Shown piece after piece: positions 8,946-17,440 of a DNA stretch of 63,719 bases. The stretch comes from Acidaminobacter sp. JC074. Lineage in GTDB: Bacteria > Bacillota > Clostridia > Peptostreptococcales > Acidaminobacteraceae. Position 1 is the stretch's first letter. Every line of letters starts with the position of its first letter. The notes below the pieces were generated by a model. The model was not told the origin of the DNA and searched no databases. It worked only from the letters and a program-made list of their open reading frames with translations. Where the stretch lies: positions 1 through 63,719 of the forward strand of contig NZ_VANV01000029.1 in assembly GCF_022496765.1 (NCBI RefSeq), read 5' to 3'. The position numbers and the translations under genes are program-made.

Positions 8946-10616
8946 TTAGAATAAACCGATGATTTCACCATCTTCTAAAATATCAATTTTATTTGCAGCA
9001 GGTACTTTAGGTAAACCTGGCATTCTCATGATATCACCTGCAAGTGCAATTAAGAAACCTGCACCAGCTGATGCCTTTACTTCTTTAATTGTCACTCTGA
9101 AGCCCTCTGGACGTCCTAATAATTTCTTGTCATCTGAAAGTGAATATTGAGTCTTAGCCATACAGATTGGTAAGTCACCTAAACCATCTTCTACAAACTT
9201 CTTAATGTTTGTTAAAGCCTTTGATGTAAAGTCTACACCGTCTGCACCGTAAATCTCTTTACAGATCTTTTCAATCTTCTCTTGAGGAGATAATGAAAGC
9301 TCATATAAAGGCTTAAAGTTTGAAGTACCTGATTCAACCACTTCAACCACTTTCTTAGCAAGCTCCTCGCCACCTTGGCCACCGTGAGCCCATACGTCTG
9401 ACATAACCACTGGAATACCTAATGAAGCACACTTGTCTTCCACAAACTTGATTTCAGCATCTGAATCTGTAGGGAACTTGTTGATAGCTACAACACCTGG
9501 CACACCAAACTTAGCAACATTTTCAATATGCTTTTCTAAGTTACCAAAACCTTTTTCTAATGCATCTAGGTTTTCTTCATTTAAATCAGCCTTCTTCACA
9601 CCACCATGGTTCTTAAGCGCTCTGATTGTTGCTACGATTACTGTCGCTGAAGGATTTAAACCAGCTTGACGACACTTGATGTTGAAGAACTTCTCAGCAC
9701 CTAAGTCAGCACCGAAACCAGCTTCAGTTACAACATAATCAGCTAATTTTAAAGCCATCTTAGTTGCCACAACTGAGTTACAACCATGTGCGATATTTGC
9801 AAATGGACCACCATGAATTAAAGCTGGTGTATTTTCTAATGTTTGAACCAAGTTAGGCATTAAAGCATCTTTTAAAAGTAATGCCATTGCACCTGTTGCT
9901 TCTAATTGACCAGCAGTTACTGGTTTTTTATCGTAAGTATAACCGATTACCATTTTTGATAATCTTTCTTTCATATCTTCTAAGCTTGTTGCTAGACAAA
10001 GGATAGCCATAACTTCTGATGCTACTGCGATATCAAAACCATCTTCACGCATCACACCATTGTTCTTGTTACCAACACCTACAACAATATTTCTTAAAGA
10101 ACGGTCATTCATGTCAACAGCTCTTCTCCAAGTAATACGCTTTGGATCTAAGTTTAACTTATTACCTTGGTGCATATGGTTATCGATTAATGCAGCAAGT
10201 AAGTTGTTTGCAGTTGTTACTGCATGGATATCACCTGTAAAGTGTAAGTTGATATCGTCCATTGGTACAACCTGAGCATAACCACCACCAGCTGCACCAC
10301 CTTTAACACCAAAACATGGTCCTAAAGAAGGTTCTCTTAAAGCAGTAAAAGTTTTCTTACCGATCTTGTTAAGACCCATACTTAAACCAACATTAGTTGT
10401 TGTTTTACCTTCACCAGCTGCTGTTGGGTTAATTGCAGTTACTAGAATCAACTTACCGTCTTCTTTGTTCTCATTTCTAGAAATAACATCTAAATGTACT
10501 TTAGCCTTATGGTTACCATATAGCTCTAGATCTTGGTCATTAAGACCTACACTTTTAGCGATTTCCGATATGTGTTTCATTTGCGCTTCTTGAGCAATTT
10601 GAACATCTGTTTTCAT
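8946..10616 (-). CDS. fhs: Formate--tetrahydrofolate ligase
   Basis: Joins formate to tetrahydrofolate using ATP, giving 10-formyl-THF. This is the entry step of the methyl branch of the Wood-Ljungdahl pathway and a C1 source for purines. The 556-residue length and strong similarity along the whole chain are typical of clostridial enzymes. The ATP-binding loop TAAGEGKT spans residues 65-72. The ATG has AGAGAGGGG upstream. folD lies directly upstream on the same strand but is separated by a terminator, so the two catalyse neighbouring steps from adjacent units. Presence of fhs alone does not prove acetogenesis; many amino-acid-fermenting Clostridia carry it. Confidence 0.97.
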   Translation of the reverse strand: MKTDVQIAQEAQMKHISEIAKSVGLNDQDLELYGNHKAKVHLDVISRNENKEDGKLILVTAINPTAAGEGKTTTNVGLSMGLNKIGKKTFTALREPSLGPCFGVKGGAAGGGYAQVVPMDDINLHFTGDIHAVTTANNLLAALIDNHMHQGNKLNLDPKRITWRRAVDMNDRSLRNIVVGVGNKNNGVMREDGFDIAVASEVMAILCLATSLEDMKERLSKMVIGYTYDKKPVTAGQLEATGAMALLLKDALMPNLVQTLENTPALIHGGPFANIAHGCNSVVATKMALKLADYVVTEAGFGADLGAEKFFNIKCRQAGLNPSATVIVATIRALKNHGGVKKADLNEENLDALEKGFGNLEKHIENVAKFGVPGVVAINKFPTDSDAEIKFVEDKCASLGIPVVMSDVWAHGGQGGEELAKKVVEVVESGTSNFKPLYELSLSPQEKIEKICKEIYGADGVDFTSKALTNIKKFVEDGLGDLPICMAKTQYSLSDDKKLLGRPEGFRVTIKEVKASAGAGFLIALAGDIMRMPGLPKVPAANKIDILEDGEIIGLF

Positions 10617-10681
10617 AAATTTTTCCCCTCTCTAATTTTATGGTTATGCCTACTTTATAACACCTCAATCAATTAAACGTC

Positions 10682-10709
10682 AAAAGAATATAGCAACAAC
10701 TATATTCTT
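10682..10709 (-). terminator. Intrinsic terminator of folD
   Basis: Stem AAGAATATAG/CTATATTCTT (10684-10709) with a 6-base loop. The downstream T-tract on the minus strand is short (TTTT). Confidence 0.6.
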
Positions 10710-10725
10710 TTTGACCATTCATCTA

Positions 10726-11571
10726 TTAAGCGTCAAAATAATTCTCTTTACAAGCTTTCAAGGTATTGTACATAAGCATGGTAATGGTCATTGGACCTAC
10801 CCCGCCTGGTACTGGTGTGATATGAGAAGCCAGTTTCGATACTTCATCATATTTCACATCACCTACAATTTTTCCATCTACTCTGTTGATACCTACATCT
10901 ATAACCACAGCACCTTCTTTAACCATATCCTGAGTTAAGAAACCTGGACGTCCTATGGCTACGACAATAATATCAGCTGTCTTTAAAACATCATTTAAAT
11001 TTTCAGTTCTTGAATGACAAACCGTTACAGTTGCATTTTTTTGCAAAAGCATCATAGAAACAGGTTTTCCAACAATGTTTGATCGACCAAGTACAACAGC
11101 ATGTTTGCCTTCTACTTGAATATCATAATGATCTAAAAGCTTTATAACACCATATGGTGTACATGGCTTAAGACCATCAAATCCAATAGATAAATTACCG
11201 ACATTGATGGGATGAAAACCATCCACATCTTTTTTTGGATCAATGCGTTCAATGACCTTACTCTCATCTAAATGACCTGGTAATGGCAATTGAACCAAAA
11301 TACCATGTATTTTTGAATCAGCATTTAAGTCATCAATGAGTTTTAAAAGTGCTTCTTCACTTGTATCTGCTGAAAGCTCATGTTTTTCTGAATACATGCC
11401 TAGTGCATTACAAGTTTTCTGCTTGCTATTTACATATGATTGACTTGCCGGATTTTCCCCGACAATCACAACTGCTAAACCTGGTGTAAAACCCTTTTCT
11501 TTTAAGGCTTCCACCTCTTTTTTCATATCCTCTCTCATGATTTGAGAGACTTTCTTTCCATCTATAATCAT
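10726..11571 (-). CDS. folD: Methylenetetrahydrofolate dehydrogenase/cyclohydrolase FolD
   Basis: Bifunctional enzyme that interconverts 5,10-methylene-THF, methenyl-THF and 10-formyl-THF, continuing the folate path from Fhs. It has 281 residues from the ATG at 11571, preceded by GGGTGGTGAG; in-frame codons upstream (to 11607) are not used by this site. The catalytic Tyr46-x-x-x-Lys50 pair (YVNSK) and the dinucleotide loop GRSNIVGKP are present. The C-terminal PVPGGVGPMT signature is intact. Both activities are expected. The gene sits just upstream of fhs in the order folD-fhs. Confidence 0.97.
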   Translation of the reverse strand: MIIDGKKVSQIMREDMKKEVEALKEKGFTPGLAVVIVGENPASQSYVNSKQKTCNALGMYSEKHELSADTSEEALLKLIDDLNADSKIHGILVQLPLPGHLDESKVIERIDPKKDVDGFHPINVGNLSIGFDGLKPCTPYGVIKLLDHYDIQVEGKHAVVLGRSNIVGKPVSMMLLQKNATVTVCHSRTENLNDVLKTADIIVVAIGRPGFLTQDMVKEGAVVIDVGINRVDGKIVGDVKYDEVSKLASHITPVPGGVGPMTITMLMYNTLKACKENYFDA

Positions 11572-11677
11572 GTTCTCACCACCCTTAATACACTCTAAAT
11601 CTAACATATAATTTTTGTGTATACAATATAATGTGATACAAAGAAAAATTTTCTTATTTGTGAAAACTCTCTGAAGA

Positions 11678-11908
11678 CTATAACTTTAGAATTTGATCGA
11701 TTTTTTCCTTGTCAAAACCCACCACATCTTGGCCATTAATGATGATAACTGGAACACCTCTGTAGCCTTTACTAAGCAGTTCTTTTCTTGCTTCTTTATC
11801 TTTCTGAACGTTTTTCTCCTCATATGAAAAGCCTTTACTATCAAGATATGACTTAACAGATTGACAATGAGGACATGTATCCGTTGAGTAAATCAATATT
11901 TTATCCAT
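11678..11908 (-). CDS. Glutaredoxin-like thiol-disulfide protein (NrdH/YruB type)
   Basis: A 76-residue single-domain thioredoxin-fold protein. The ATG at 11908 has GGAGGT 5 bases upstream; the frame is open further upstream without a ribosome site. The active site is CPHC (STDTCPHC), followed by the cis-proline motif RGVPVI and a C-terminal GFDKEKI helix, as in small glutaredoxins that take electrons from thioredoxin reductase or act with ribonucleotide reductase. It is encoded divergently from a LysR regulator, a layout that often means the regulator controls it. It is a useful internal comparison for the selenocysteine glutaredoxin domain at 62102-62980, which has the same layout with TGA in place of the first cysteine. 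Confidence 0.88.
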   Translation of the reverse strand: MDKILIYSTDTCPHCQSVKSYLDSKGFSYEEKNVQKDKEARKELLSKGYRGVPVIIINGQDVVGFDKEKIDQILKL

Positions 11909-11955
11909 TTCTACCTCCACATAGAGTTTTACCCCGATTTCTAACAAGATAAACC

Positions 11956-11984
11956 TTAAAATTACCATTCATTTCTGTTATAAT
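11956..11984 (+). promoter_or_regulatory. Probable promoter of the LysR gene
   Basis: A perfect -10 TATAAT (11979-11984) with a weak -35 TTAAAA (11956-11961) at 17-base spacing, 30 bases before the LysR start. Confidence 0.4.
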
Positions 11985-12014
11985 AACTATAGAAAAAATC
12001 AATAAGGAGCCTTT

Positions 12015-12896
12015 ATGAACTTTAAAGAACTACAGAGCTTTGTAGCCATCAGCAAGTACAAGAACTTCTCAAAAGCTGCCAAAGCCCTTTATTTAACGCA
12101 ACCGACGATCAGTCACCATATTCAAACACTAGAAGATGAACTAAAAACCACTATATTGGTAAGAACTAGCAAGTCTGTCTCTTTAACTAAGGCAGGTCAG
12201 CTCCTTCTTATCCATGCTCAAAAGATTCTTAATGAAAAAGAACAGATTCATTTTATGTTTGATCATTATAACGGTGATATATCCGGCGAACTAGAGATTG
12301 CGACTTCGACCATTCCTAGTCAGTTTTATCTGCCACAGATCATCAAAGATTTTTCAGAGCTCCATCCTAAAATGAAATTTAAAATTGAAAAACTGGATTC
12401 TGCAGGCGTTCATGACAAACTTGAGCTGTCTACCATTGATTTTGGTATCGTTGGTGCTAAATCCTCTCAAGAATTTTTTTCTTATGAAAAGATTTTAACG
12501 GATGATATTGTTCTTTGTTGTGACTTTGACAATGAAACCACTGCATTAACCATAGAAGACTTGAAAACCATTCCTTTGATCATGAGAGAAGATGGTTCAG
12601 GTACAAAAAAAATGCTTTTAAAAGCACTCGAATCTCATGGTATAGAAAAAGACCATCTCAATATATTTGCTACCATTGATGACATCAATACAGTCAAAGC
12701 CTGTATCATGGGCAGCGGTAAGTTTGCCTTTGCATCTCGTATTGCAATTATGGAAGATGTAAAAAATGAAAGTTTAAAGATCATTCCTATAGAAGGGCTT
12801 GAAATTTCTAGAGATTTCTATTTCGTTTACAATAAAAAACACACCTTAACGCCACTCTCTAGAACATTTAAAGAATATATTTTGAGCAAGGTTTAA
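12015..12896 (+). CDS. LysR-family transcriptional regulator
   Basis: A 293-residue LysR-type regulator. The N-terminal winged helix (about 1-60) carries FSKAAKALYLTQPTISHHIQ as recognition helix, and the rest is a type-2 periplasmic-binding-like effector domain. The start ATG has AAGGAG. The family acts as a tetramer and usually controls a divergent neighbour, here the small glutaredoxin at 11678-11908, so redox or sulfur metabolism is a possible theme. Domain features resemble CysL/CbbR-type members, but the ligand cannot be read. Its 3' end overlaps the convergent HAD gene by 4 bases inside a shared palindrome. Confidence 0.9.
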   Translation: MNFKELQSFVAISKYKNFSKAAKALYLTQPTISHHIQTLEDELKTTILVRTSKSVSLTKAGQLLLIHAQKILNEKEQIHFMFDHYNGDISGELEIATSTIPSQFYLPQIIKDFSELHPKMKFKIEKLDSAGVHDKLELSTIDFGIVGAKSSQEFFSYEKILTDDIVLCCDFDNETTALTIEDLKTIPLIMREDGSGTKKMLLKALESHGIEKDHLNIFATIDDINTVKACIMGSGKFAFASRIAIMEDVKNESLKIIPIEGLEISRDFYFVYNKKHTLTPLSRTFKEYILSKV

Positions 12897-12917
12897 ACCT
12901 TGCTCGTCCATTTTTTT
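12884..12917 (+). terminator. Palindromic terminator holding two opposed stop codons
   Basis: A perfect 22-base palindrome (12884-12905) centred on TTTAAA is followed by GTCCATTTTTTT on the plus strand. The LysR TAA and the HAD stop (minus strand) both sit at its centre. Confidence 0.8.
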
Positions 12918-13615
12918 GCTATTTCAATAAGCGCTTTTAAATCACCAGGTATGATTTTATGCAAGCAGTCAAAGTCTTCATCCATTGGACTAGAACAATT
13001 GGTGTATAAGTAGACAGCATCCATACCCACACCATTGGCCCCTTTGATATCCGTTGTATGATCGTTGCCTATATAAACGCATTCCGATGCATCTAAACCT
13101 TCTTTTTCTAACATAATCTCATAAAACTTCTTATCTGGCTTAGAAAGCTTATAGTCAGATGAAATATAGATCCTATCAAAGTCCTTGTCTATACCCAAAA
13201 GCTTTAACTCATTTAGTGTAAAAGCACTTTGGGCATTAGAGAGTAAAATCACCTTTAAGTCACTTTTATTTAATAAGCCTAACAGGTCCTTGGCATATGG
13301 ATAAAGCTGAAGATAGTCAGTTGACAAGAGTCTAAAGGTTGTAGCGGTTTGTAACAGACTGGCCTTGTCTACTATCACACCCTTGTCCATAAATAGCTTG
13401 TTAAAGACATCCAGTATTTCTATGTCTGGATAATCAGCACTTTCTTTATCTAAATAATACCTTACAGCTTGATCATAAGCTTCTTTTAAGTTGTCATAAA
13501 AGACACCGTAATAACCAAAGTATATCTCCATTTGCTGCCAGAATAAAGGATTGTCTTCATCTGTATGTATGTCTATTAAAGTGCCGTATAAATCGAATAT
13601 TATTGCTTTTTTCAT
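12893..13615 (-). CDS. HAD-family hydrolase, YjjG-like nucleotidase
   Basis: A 240-residue haloacid dehalogenase-type phosphatase. The start is the ATG at 13615 (second of two tandem ATGs), giving a 6-base gap to GGAGG. Motif I is FDLYGTLID with the nucleophile and acid/base Asp replaced by the D-L-Y-G-T variant; motif II is LLSNAQ and motif III/IV is YIGNDHTTD. The alpha-helical cap lies between motifs I and II. YjjG relatives dephosphorylate non-canonical pyrimidine nucleotides, but substrate assignment within HAD proteins is unsafe. It lies downstream of a terminator that ends the M18 peptidase transcript. Confidence 0.82.
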   Translation of the reverse strand: MKKAIIFDLYGTLIDIHTDEDNPLFWQQMEIYFGYYGVFYDNLKEAYDQAVRYYLDKESADYPDIEILDVFNKLFMDKGVIVDKASLLQTATTFRLLSTDYLQLYPYAKDLLGLLNKSDLKVILLSNAQSAFTLNELKLLGIDKDFDRIYISSDYKLSKPDKKFYEIMLEKEGLDASECVYIGNDHTTDIKGANGVGMDAVYLYTNCSSPMDEDFDCLHKIIPGDLKALIEIAKKWTSKV

Positions 13616-13630
13616 CATCAGCCTCCATGT

Positions 13631-13657
13631 AAAAAACCGCTGAGTAAACTCAGCGGT
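13631..13657 (-). terminator. Intrinsic terminator of the M18 aminopeptidase gene
   Basis: Stem ACCGCTGAG/CTCAGCGGT (13636-13657) with a 4-base loop, then TTTTTT on the minus strand. Confidence 0.88.
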
Positions 13658-13663
13658 CAAGAA

Positions 13664-15073
13664 TTAATACTTTAAGAATGCCTTGTAACCCTTGTAAGCC
13701 ATATAGATATCAGCTTTAGAGATTACTTCATAAGTACCATGCATACAAAGTACTGGTACACCGCAGTCTACAACTTCTGCATTCTGGTTAGCAAGTAAGT
13801 AAGCGATTGTACCACCGCCACCTTGGTCTACTTTACCAAGCTCGCCTGTTTGCCAGATAACATCATTCTCGTCAAAGATGTGTCTTACTTCAGCTACAAA
13901 CTCTGCATTTGCATCGTTACAGCCACCCTTACCTCTAGCACCTGTATACTTAACAATCTGAACACCCTTACCAACATAACCAGAGTTCATCTTTTCGTAA
14001 GCGCCAGCATAGTTAGGATCATAAGCAGCACCAACGTCTGCAGATAATACCTTTGTATTGTTCATGGCTCTTCTCATGTAGATTTCTGAATAGTTGTCTA
14101 CTTGAAGGTTAATAAGTTCTGCAACAACATCGTTAAAGAATGTAGATTGAGAACCTGTGTTACCTTGTGAACCAACTTCTTCTTTATCCATAAACATACC
14201 TACTGCTGTTTTAGTAGGATTTTCAGTTTCTAAGATTGCAATTAAAGATGAGTAAGCGCATACTCTGTCATCATGACCATAAGCAGCTACCATACCTCTA
14301 TCAAGACCAACGTCTTTCGCTTTACCAGCTGGTACAATCTCAAGCTCAGCAGTTACTAAATCAGCTTCAGTAATACCGTATTTTTCGTTTAATAATCTTA
14401 AAACATTGAACTTAAACTTTTCTTTTGTATCCTTGTCACCGTGTGGAATAGAACCGATTAATACATTTAAGTCTTCTCCACCGATTGCTTCGCCAATCTT
14501 CTTAGCGTATTGATCTTTAGCTAAGTGAGGCAGGATATCCGTAATAAATAATACTGGATCTGCATCATCTTCACCAATAACAATGTTTACTTTCTTTTGA
14601 TCTTTAGTGATCACAACACCATGAAGTGCAAGTGGTGTAGAAACCCATTGGTACTTCTTGATACCACCATAGTAATGAGTCTTTAATAGAGCCATTTCTG
14701 ATGATTCATAAAGTGGTACAGGCTTTAAGTCGATTCTAGGTGAGTCAATGTGGCTACCCACAATGTTCATACCCTTTTCGATTGGCTCTTGACCAATGAT
14801 GAATAAACAGATTGCCTTGTCTTTGTTCATAGCATAAACTTTTGTGCCTGGCTTTAATTCTTTGCCAAGTAAAGTTTTGTAGTCTACATAGCCTTTTTCT
14901 TCTGCAATTCTTTTGATTTCAATTGCACATTCTCTTTCAGTCTTACCAGCATCTAAGAATGCCTTGTAACCTTCAGAGAAGTTCATTACAAGCTTTGTTT
15001 CCTGCTCGTCAATTTCCCCCCACACGTTTTTATACTCGTGTGTTAATTGCTCTTGAAGTTCTTTTGTCCCCAT
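13664..15073 (-). CDS. M18-family zinc aminopeptidase
   Basis: A 469-residue cytoplasmic metallo-aminopeptidase that removes N-terminal residues, often acidic ones, from peptides. The start ATG at 15073 has GGAGG 5 bases upstream. Metal ligands are recognisable in SHIDSPR (His, Asp), GHDDRVCA (bridging Asp), DKEEVGSQG (catalytic and ligand Glu) and the C-terminal HGTYE (His). The family assembles into large dodecamers. Peptide salvage suits a proteolytic or amino-acid-fermenting lifestyle, in line with the M3 oligopeptidase and histidine ammonia-lyase in the window. It has its own terminator. Confidence 0.93.
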   Translation of the reverse strand: MGTKELQEQLTHEYKNVWGEIDEQETKLVMNFSEGYKAFLDAGKTERECAIEIKRIAEEKGYVDYKTLLGKELKPGTKVYAMNKDKAICLFIIGQEPIEKGMNIVGSHIDSPRIDLKPVPLYESSEMALLKTHYYGGIKKYQWVSTPLALHGVVITKDQKKVNIVIGEDDADPVLFITDILPHLAKDQYAKKIGEAIGGEDLNVLIGSIPHGDKDTKEKFKFNVLRLLNEKYGITEADLVTAELEIVPAGKAKDVGLDRGMVAAYGHDDRVCAYSSLIAILETENPTKTAVGMFMDKEEVGSQGNTGSQSTFFNDVVAELINLQVDNYSEIYMRRAMNNTKVLSADVGAAYDPNYAGAYEKMNSGYVGKGVQIVKYTGARGKGGCNDANAEFVAEVRHIFDENDVIWQTGELGKVDQGGGGTIAYLLANQNAEVVDCGVPVLCMHGTYEVISKADIYMAYKGYKAFLKY

Positions 15074-15132
15074 AATAACCTCCAATTTATTTCTGTAATC
15101 TAAATTTCTTAAATATCATAACATAAATCGAC

Positions 15133-15160
15133 AAAAAAAGTAACACCCTAAGGTATTACT
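15133..15160 (-). terminator. Intrinsic terminator after cheW
   Basis: Nine-pair stem AGTAATACC/GGTGTTACT (15139-15160) followed on the minus strand by TTTTTTT. Confidence 0.82.
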
Positions 15161-15167
15161 TAATCTC

Positions 15168-15623
15168 TTAATCGATATACTGAGTTAATTCAGCTCTTTC
15201 TGAATCACTTAATATCTTAGCAAAGTCTAGTAAAATAATGATCTTACCATCTTGCTTACCAACTCCAGAGATATATTCTCTGTCTGCACCTCTTAAGATA
15301 GCAGGCGTTGGTTCAATATTTTCATCATTAATTCGCATTACTTGAGATGCTTCATCTACTAAGAATCCAATAGCCACACCATCGATTGAATAAATGATGA
15401 TTCTCGTTTCGTCACTCACTTCTTTTTCAGCAACACCAAATCGCTTCTTAAGATTGATTACTGGGATGATATCACCTCTAAGATTGATAATACCTTCCAC
15501 ATAAGTTGGTGCATCAGGTACTTTAGTAATCTCTAGGTACTCACTAATGGTAGAAACATTTAAAATGTCTACACCATATTTCTCATCACCTAACATAAAT
15601 ACGACAAATTGATTTTCAGTCAT
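15168..15623 (-). CDS. cheW: CheW chemotaxis adaptor
   Basis: A 151-residue CheW-domain protein that couples chemoreceptors to the CheA kinase. Typical motifs are present: EYLEITKVPDAPTYVEGIINLRG in two halves around residues 28-50, and the beta-barrel core through ISGVGKQDG. Its ATG shares a base with the TAA of the upstream UPF0291 gene (TAATG), and AAGGAGG lies in that gene's last codons, so the two are coupled. No cheA or receptor lies nearby, so this may be an auxiliary copy outside a main chemotaxis cluster. It closes a hutH-UPF0291-cheW operon. Confidence 0.93.
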   Translation of the reverse strand: MTENQFVVFMLGDEKYGVDILNVSTISEYLEITKVPDAPTYVEGIINLRGDIIPVINLKKRFGVAEKEVSDETRIIIYSIDGVAIGFLVDEASQVMRINDENIEPTPAILRGADREYISGVGKQDGKIIILLDFAKILSDSERAELTQYID

Positions 15624-15820
15624 TAATGTACTCCCTCCTTTGTATCTTCGGGATCAACAATCTCGATGTTGTCTAGTTGGTTTCTAAACGACTTTCTGAA
15701 ATTCTTTAAATACTCTTGTCTTAACTCTTGCTGTTCTATTGTTTCAGCTTCCGTTAATCCTTCTTTTTTCTTCTTGTTGGCAAGAAAATTGATTCTATCA
15801 AGTTTCTCTTTGGATAGCAT
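15623..15820 (-). CDS. UPF0291/DUF896 small protein (YnzC-like)
   Basis: A 65-residue, highly charged, helical protein of the DUF896 family found widely in Bacillota. Family features visible are the N-terminal LDRINFLANKKKKEGLT, then EQQELRQEYLKNFRKSF. The Bacillus relative YnzC is a short helix-loop-helix protein of unknown function. It overlaps cheW by one base and lies 19 bases after hutH, so it is co-transcribed with both. Nothing in the sequence points to a biochemical activity. Confidence 0.9.
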   Translation of the reverse strand: MLSKEKLDRINFLANKKKKEGLTEAETIEQQELRQEYLKNFRKSFRNQLDNIEIVDPEDTKEGVH

Positions 15821-15839
15821 GTTAACACCTCAAATCTAG

Positions 15840-17375
15840 TTATTTTTGTGTAGACAGACACCCTACTTCAGCTTCAACAGCCTTTACAATGTCATGTCCT
15901 TGAACTAGATTATACACCATATTCATGTCTTTGTACATTTCTCTGTCATCTACCCATTTTGGAACCACACTTCTTACTTGGTCATAAGCTACTTTTGTAC
16001 CTTTACCAAGCTTAGAAGGATCCTTGAAGTCAACACCTTGAGCACCTGCTAGTAACTCAATAGAAATAACATTTTGAGCATTTTCAAGAATATCTCTAGC
16101 TTTACGAGCTGCAATTGTTCCCATACTTACATGGTCTTCTTGATTCGCTGAAGAAGGAATAGAATCGACACTTGCAGGATGAGCCAATACTTTATTTTCA
16201 GAAACTAAAGCTGCAGCTGCATACTGTGCAATCATAAAACCAGAGTGTAAACCACCCTTTGGTGTTAAGAATGCTGGTAAATCGTTTAATTGTGGATTTA
16301 CAAGTCTTTCAATTCTTCTTTCACTCGAATTCGCAATTTCAGACAAAGCTATACCTAAAAAGTCAAATGGTAGAGCCATTGGTTGTCCGTGGAAATTACC
16401 ACCAGAGAATGCTAAGTTATCTTCAGGTAAAATAATTGGATTATCTGTAACTGAGTTGATTTCAATGGTTACTTTCTGAGCGATGTAGTCAATAGCATCT
16501 TTACTAGCACCGTGAATTTGAGGTACACAACGTAAAGCATAAGCATCCTGATTTCTCAATTGACCCTGTCTAGTTGTTAAACCACTGCCTTCTAATACCT
16601 GTAACAAGTTATAAGCAGTTGCCAATTGACCCTTATGTGGTCTTACACGGTGAATTCTTGGATCGAATGCATCTGTAATACCTGATAAAGCTTCAACTGA
16701 TAAAGCTGCAGAAATATCAGCTAATTTAACTAATTGAATAGCGTCATATACTGCTAAACAACCTACTGCTGTCATAACTTGAGTACCATTGATCAGTGCA
16801 AGACCTTCTTTAGACGTCAACTCTACAGGTGTTAAGCCAGCTTTTTCCATAGCTTCCTTACCTGAAATTCTTTGACCTTCATAGAAAGCTTCACCCATAC
16901 CGATTAATACAAGTACCATATGAGATAATGGTGCTAAGTCACCACTTGCTCCTAAAGAACCTTTCTCTGGTATTATAGGATATACCCCTTTATTAATCAT
17001 TTCTATCAAAGTTTTTAATGTGCTTAAACGAATACCTGAATTACCAATAGCAAGTGCATTAGCTCTAAGTAACATAATGGCTCTTGCAGTTTCATAATTA
17101 AATGGTTCCCCTACGCCACAAGCGTGACTGATAATTAGGTTTCTTTGTAAATCTTTTGTATCTTCTTGAGAAATATGAACATTCTCAAACTTACCAAATC
17201 CTGTAGTAATTCCATAAATTACAGCTTCTTTTTCAACGAAGTCATCTACAGTTTTTCTGGCAATTTCAACAAGTTTCACTGCCTGTTCAGACAATTCTAC
17301 CTTGTAACCGTGTCTTGCGACATTTACTACGTCTTCGATGGTTAAACTTTGACCATCTAAAATCACTTTGTTCAT
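15840..17375 (-). CDS. hutH: Histidine ammonia-lyase
   Basis: Removes ammonia from histidine to give urocanate, the first step of histidine degradation. The 511-residue chain carries the Ala143-Ser144-Gly145 triad (GSLGASGDL) that cyclises to the MIO cofactor, and the substrate-site SSANQEDHVSMG. ATG with GGGGG upstream. The rest of the hut pathway (hutU, hutI, hutG or ftcD) is not in the window; instead the gene leads an operon with UPF0291 and cheW. A tyrosine or phenylalanine lyase is less likely because of overall HutH-like length and motifs, but specificity is not proven by sequence alone. Confidence 0.92.
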   Translation of the reverse strand: MNKVILDGQSLTIEDVVNVARHGYKVELSEQAVKLVEIARKTVDDFVEKEAVIYGITTGFGKFENVHISQEDTKDLQRNLIISHACGVGEPFNYETARAIMLLRANALAIGNSGIRLSTLKTLIEMINKGVYPIIPEKGSLGASGDLAPLSHMVLVLIGMGEAFYEGQRISGKEAMEKAGLTPVELTSKEGLALINGTQVMTAVGCLAVYDAIQLVKLADISAALSVEALSGITDAFDPRIHRVRPHKGQLATAYNLLQVLEGSGLTTRQGQLRNQDAYALRCVPQIHGASKDAIDYIAQKVTIEINSVTDNPIILPEDNLAFSGGNFHGQPMALPFDFLGIALSEIANSSERRIERLVNPQLNDLPAFLTPKGGLHSGFMIAQYAAAALVSENKVLAHPASVDSIPSSANQEDHVSMGTIAARKARDILENAQNVISIELLAGAQGVDFKDPSKLGKGTKVAYDQVRSVVPKWVDDREMYKDMNMVYNLVQGHDIVKAVEAEVGCLSTQK

Positions 17376-17440
17376 GACTTTACCCCCTTTTATTCACTTA
17401 CATAACTATTCTATGATGATTTCGTCCTAAAAAGGTCAAA

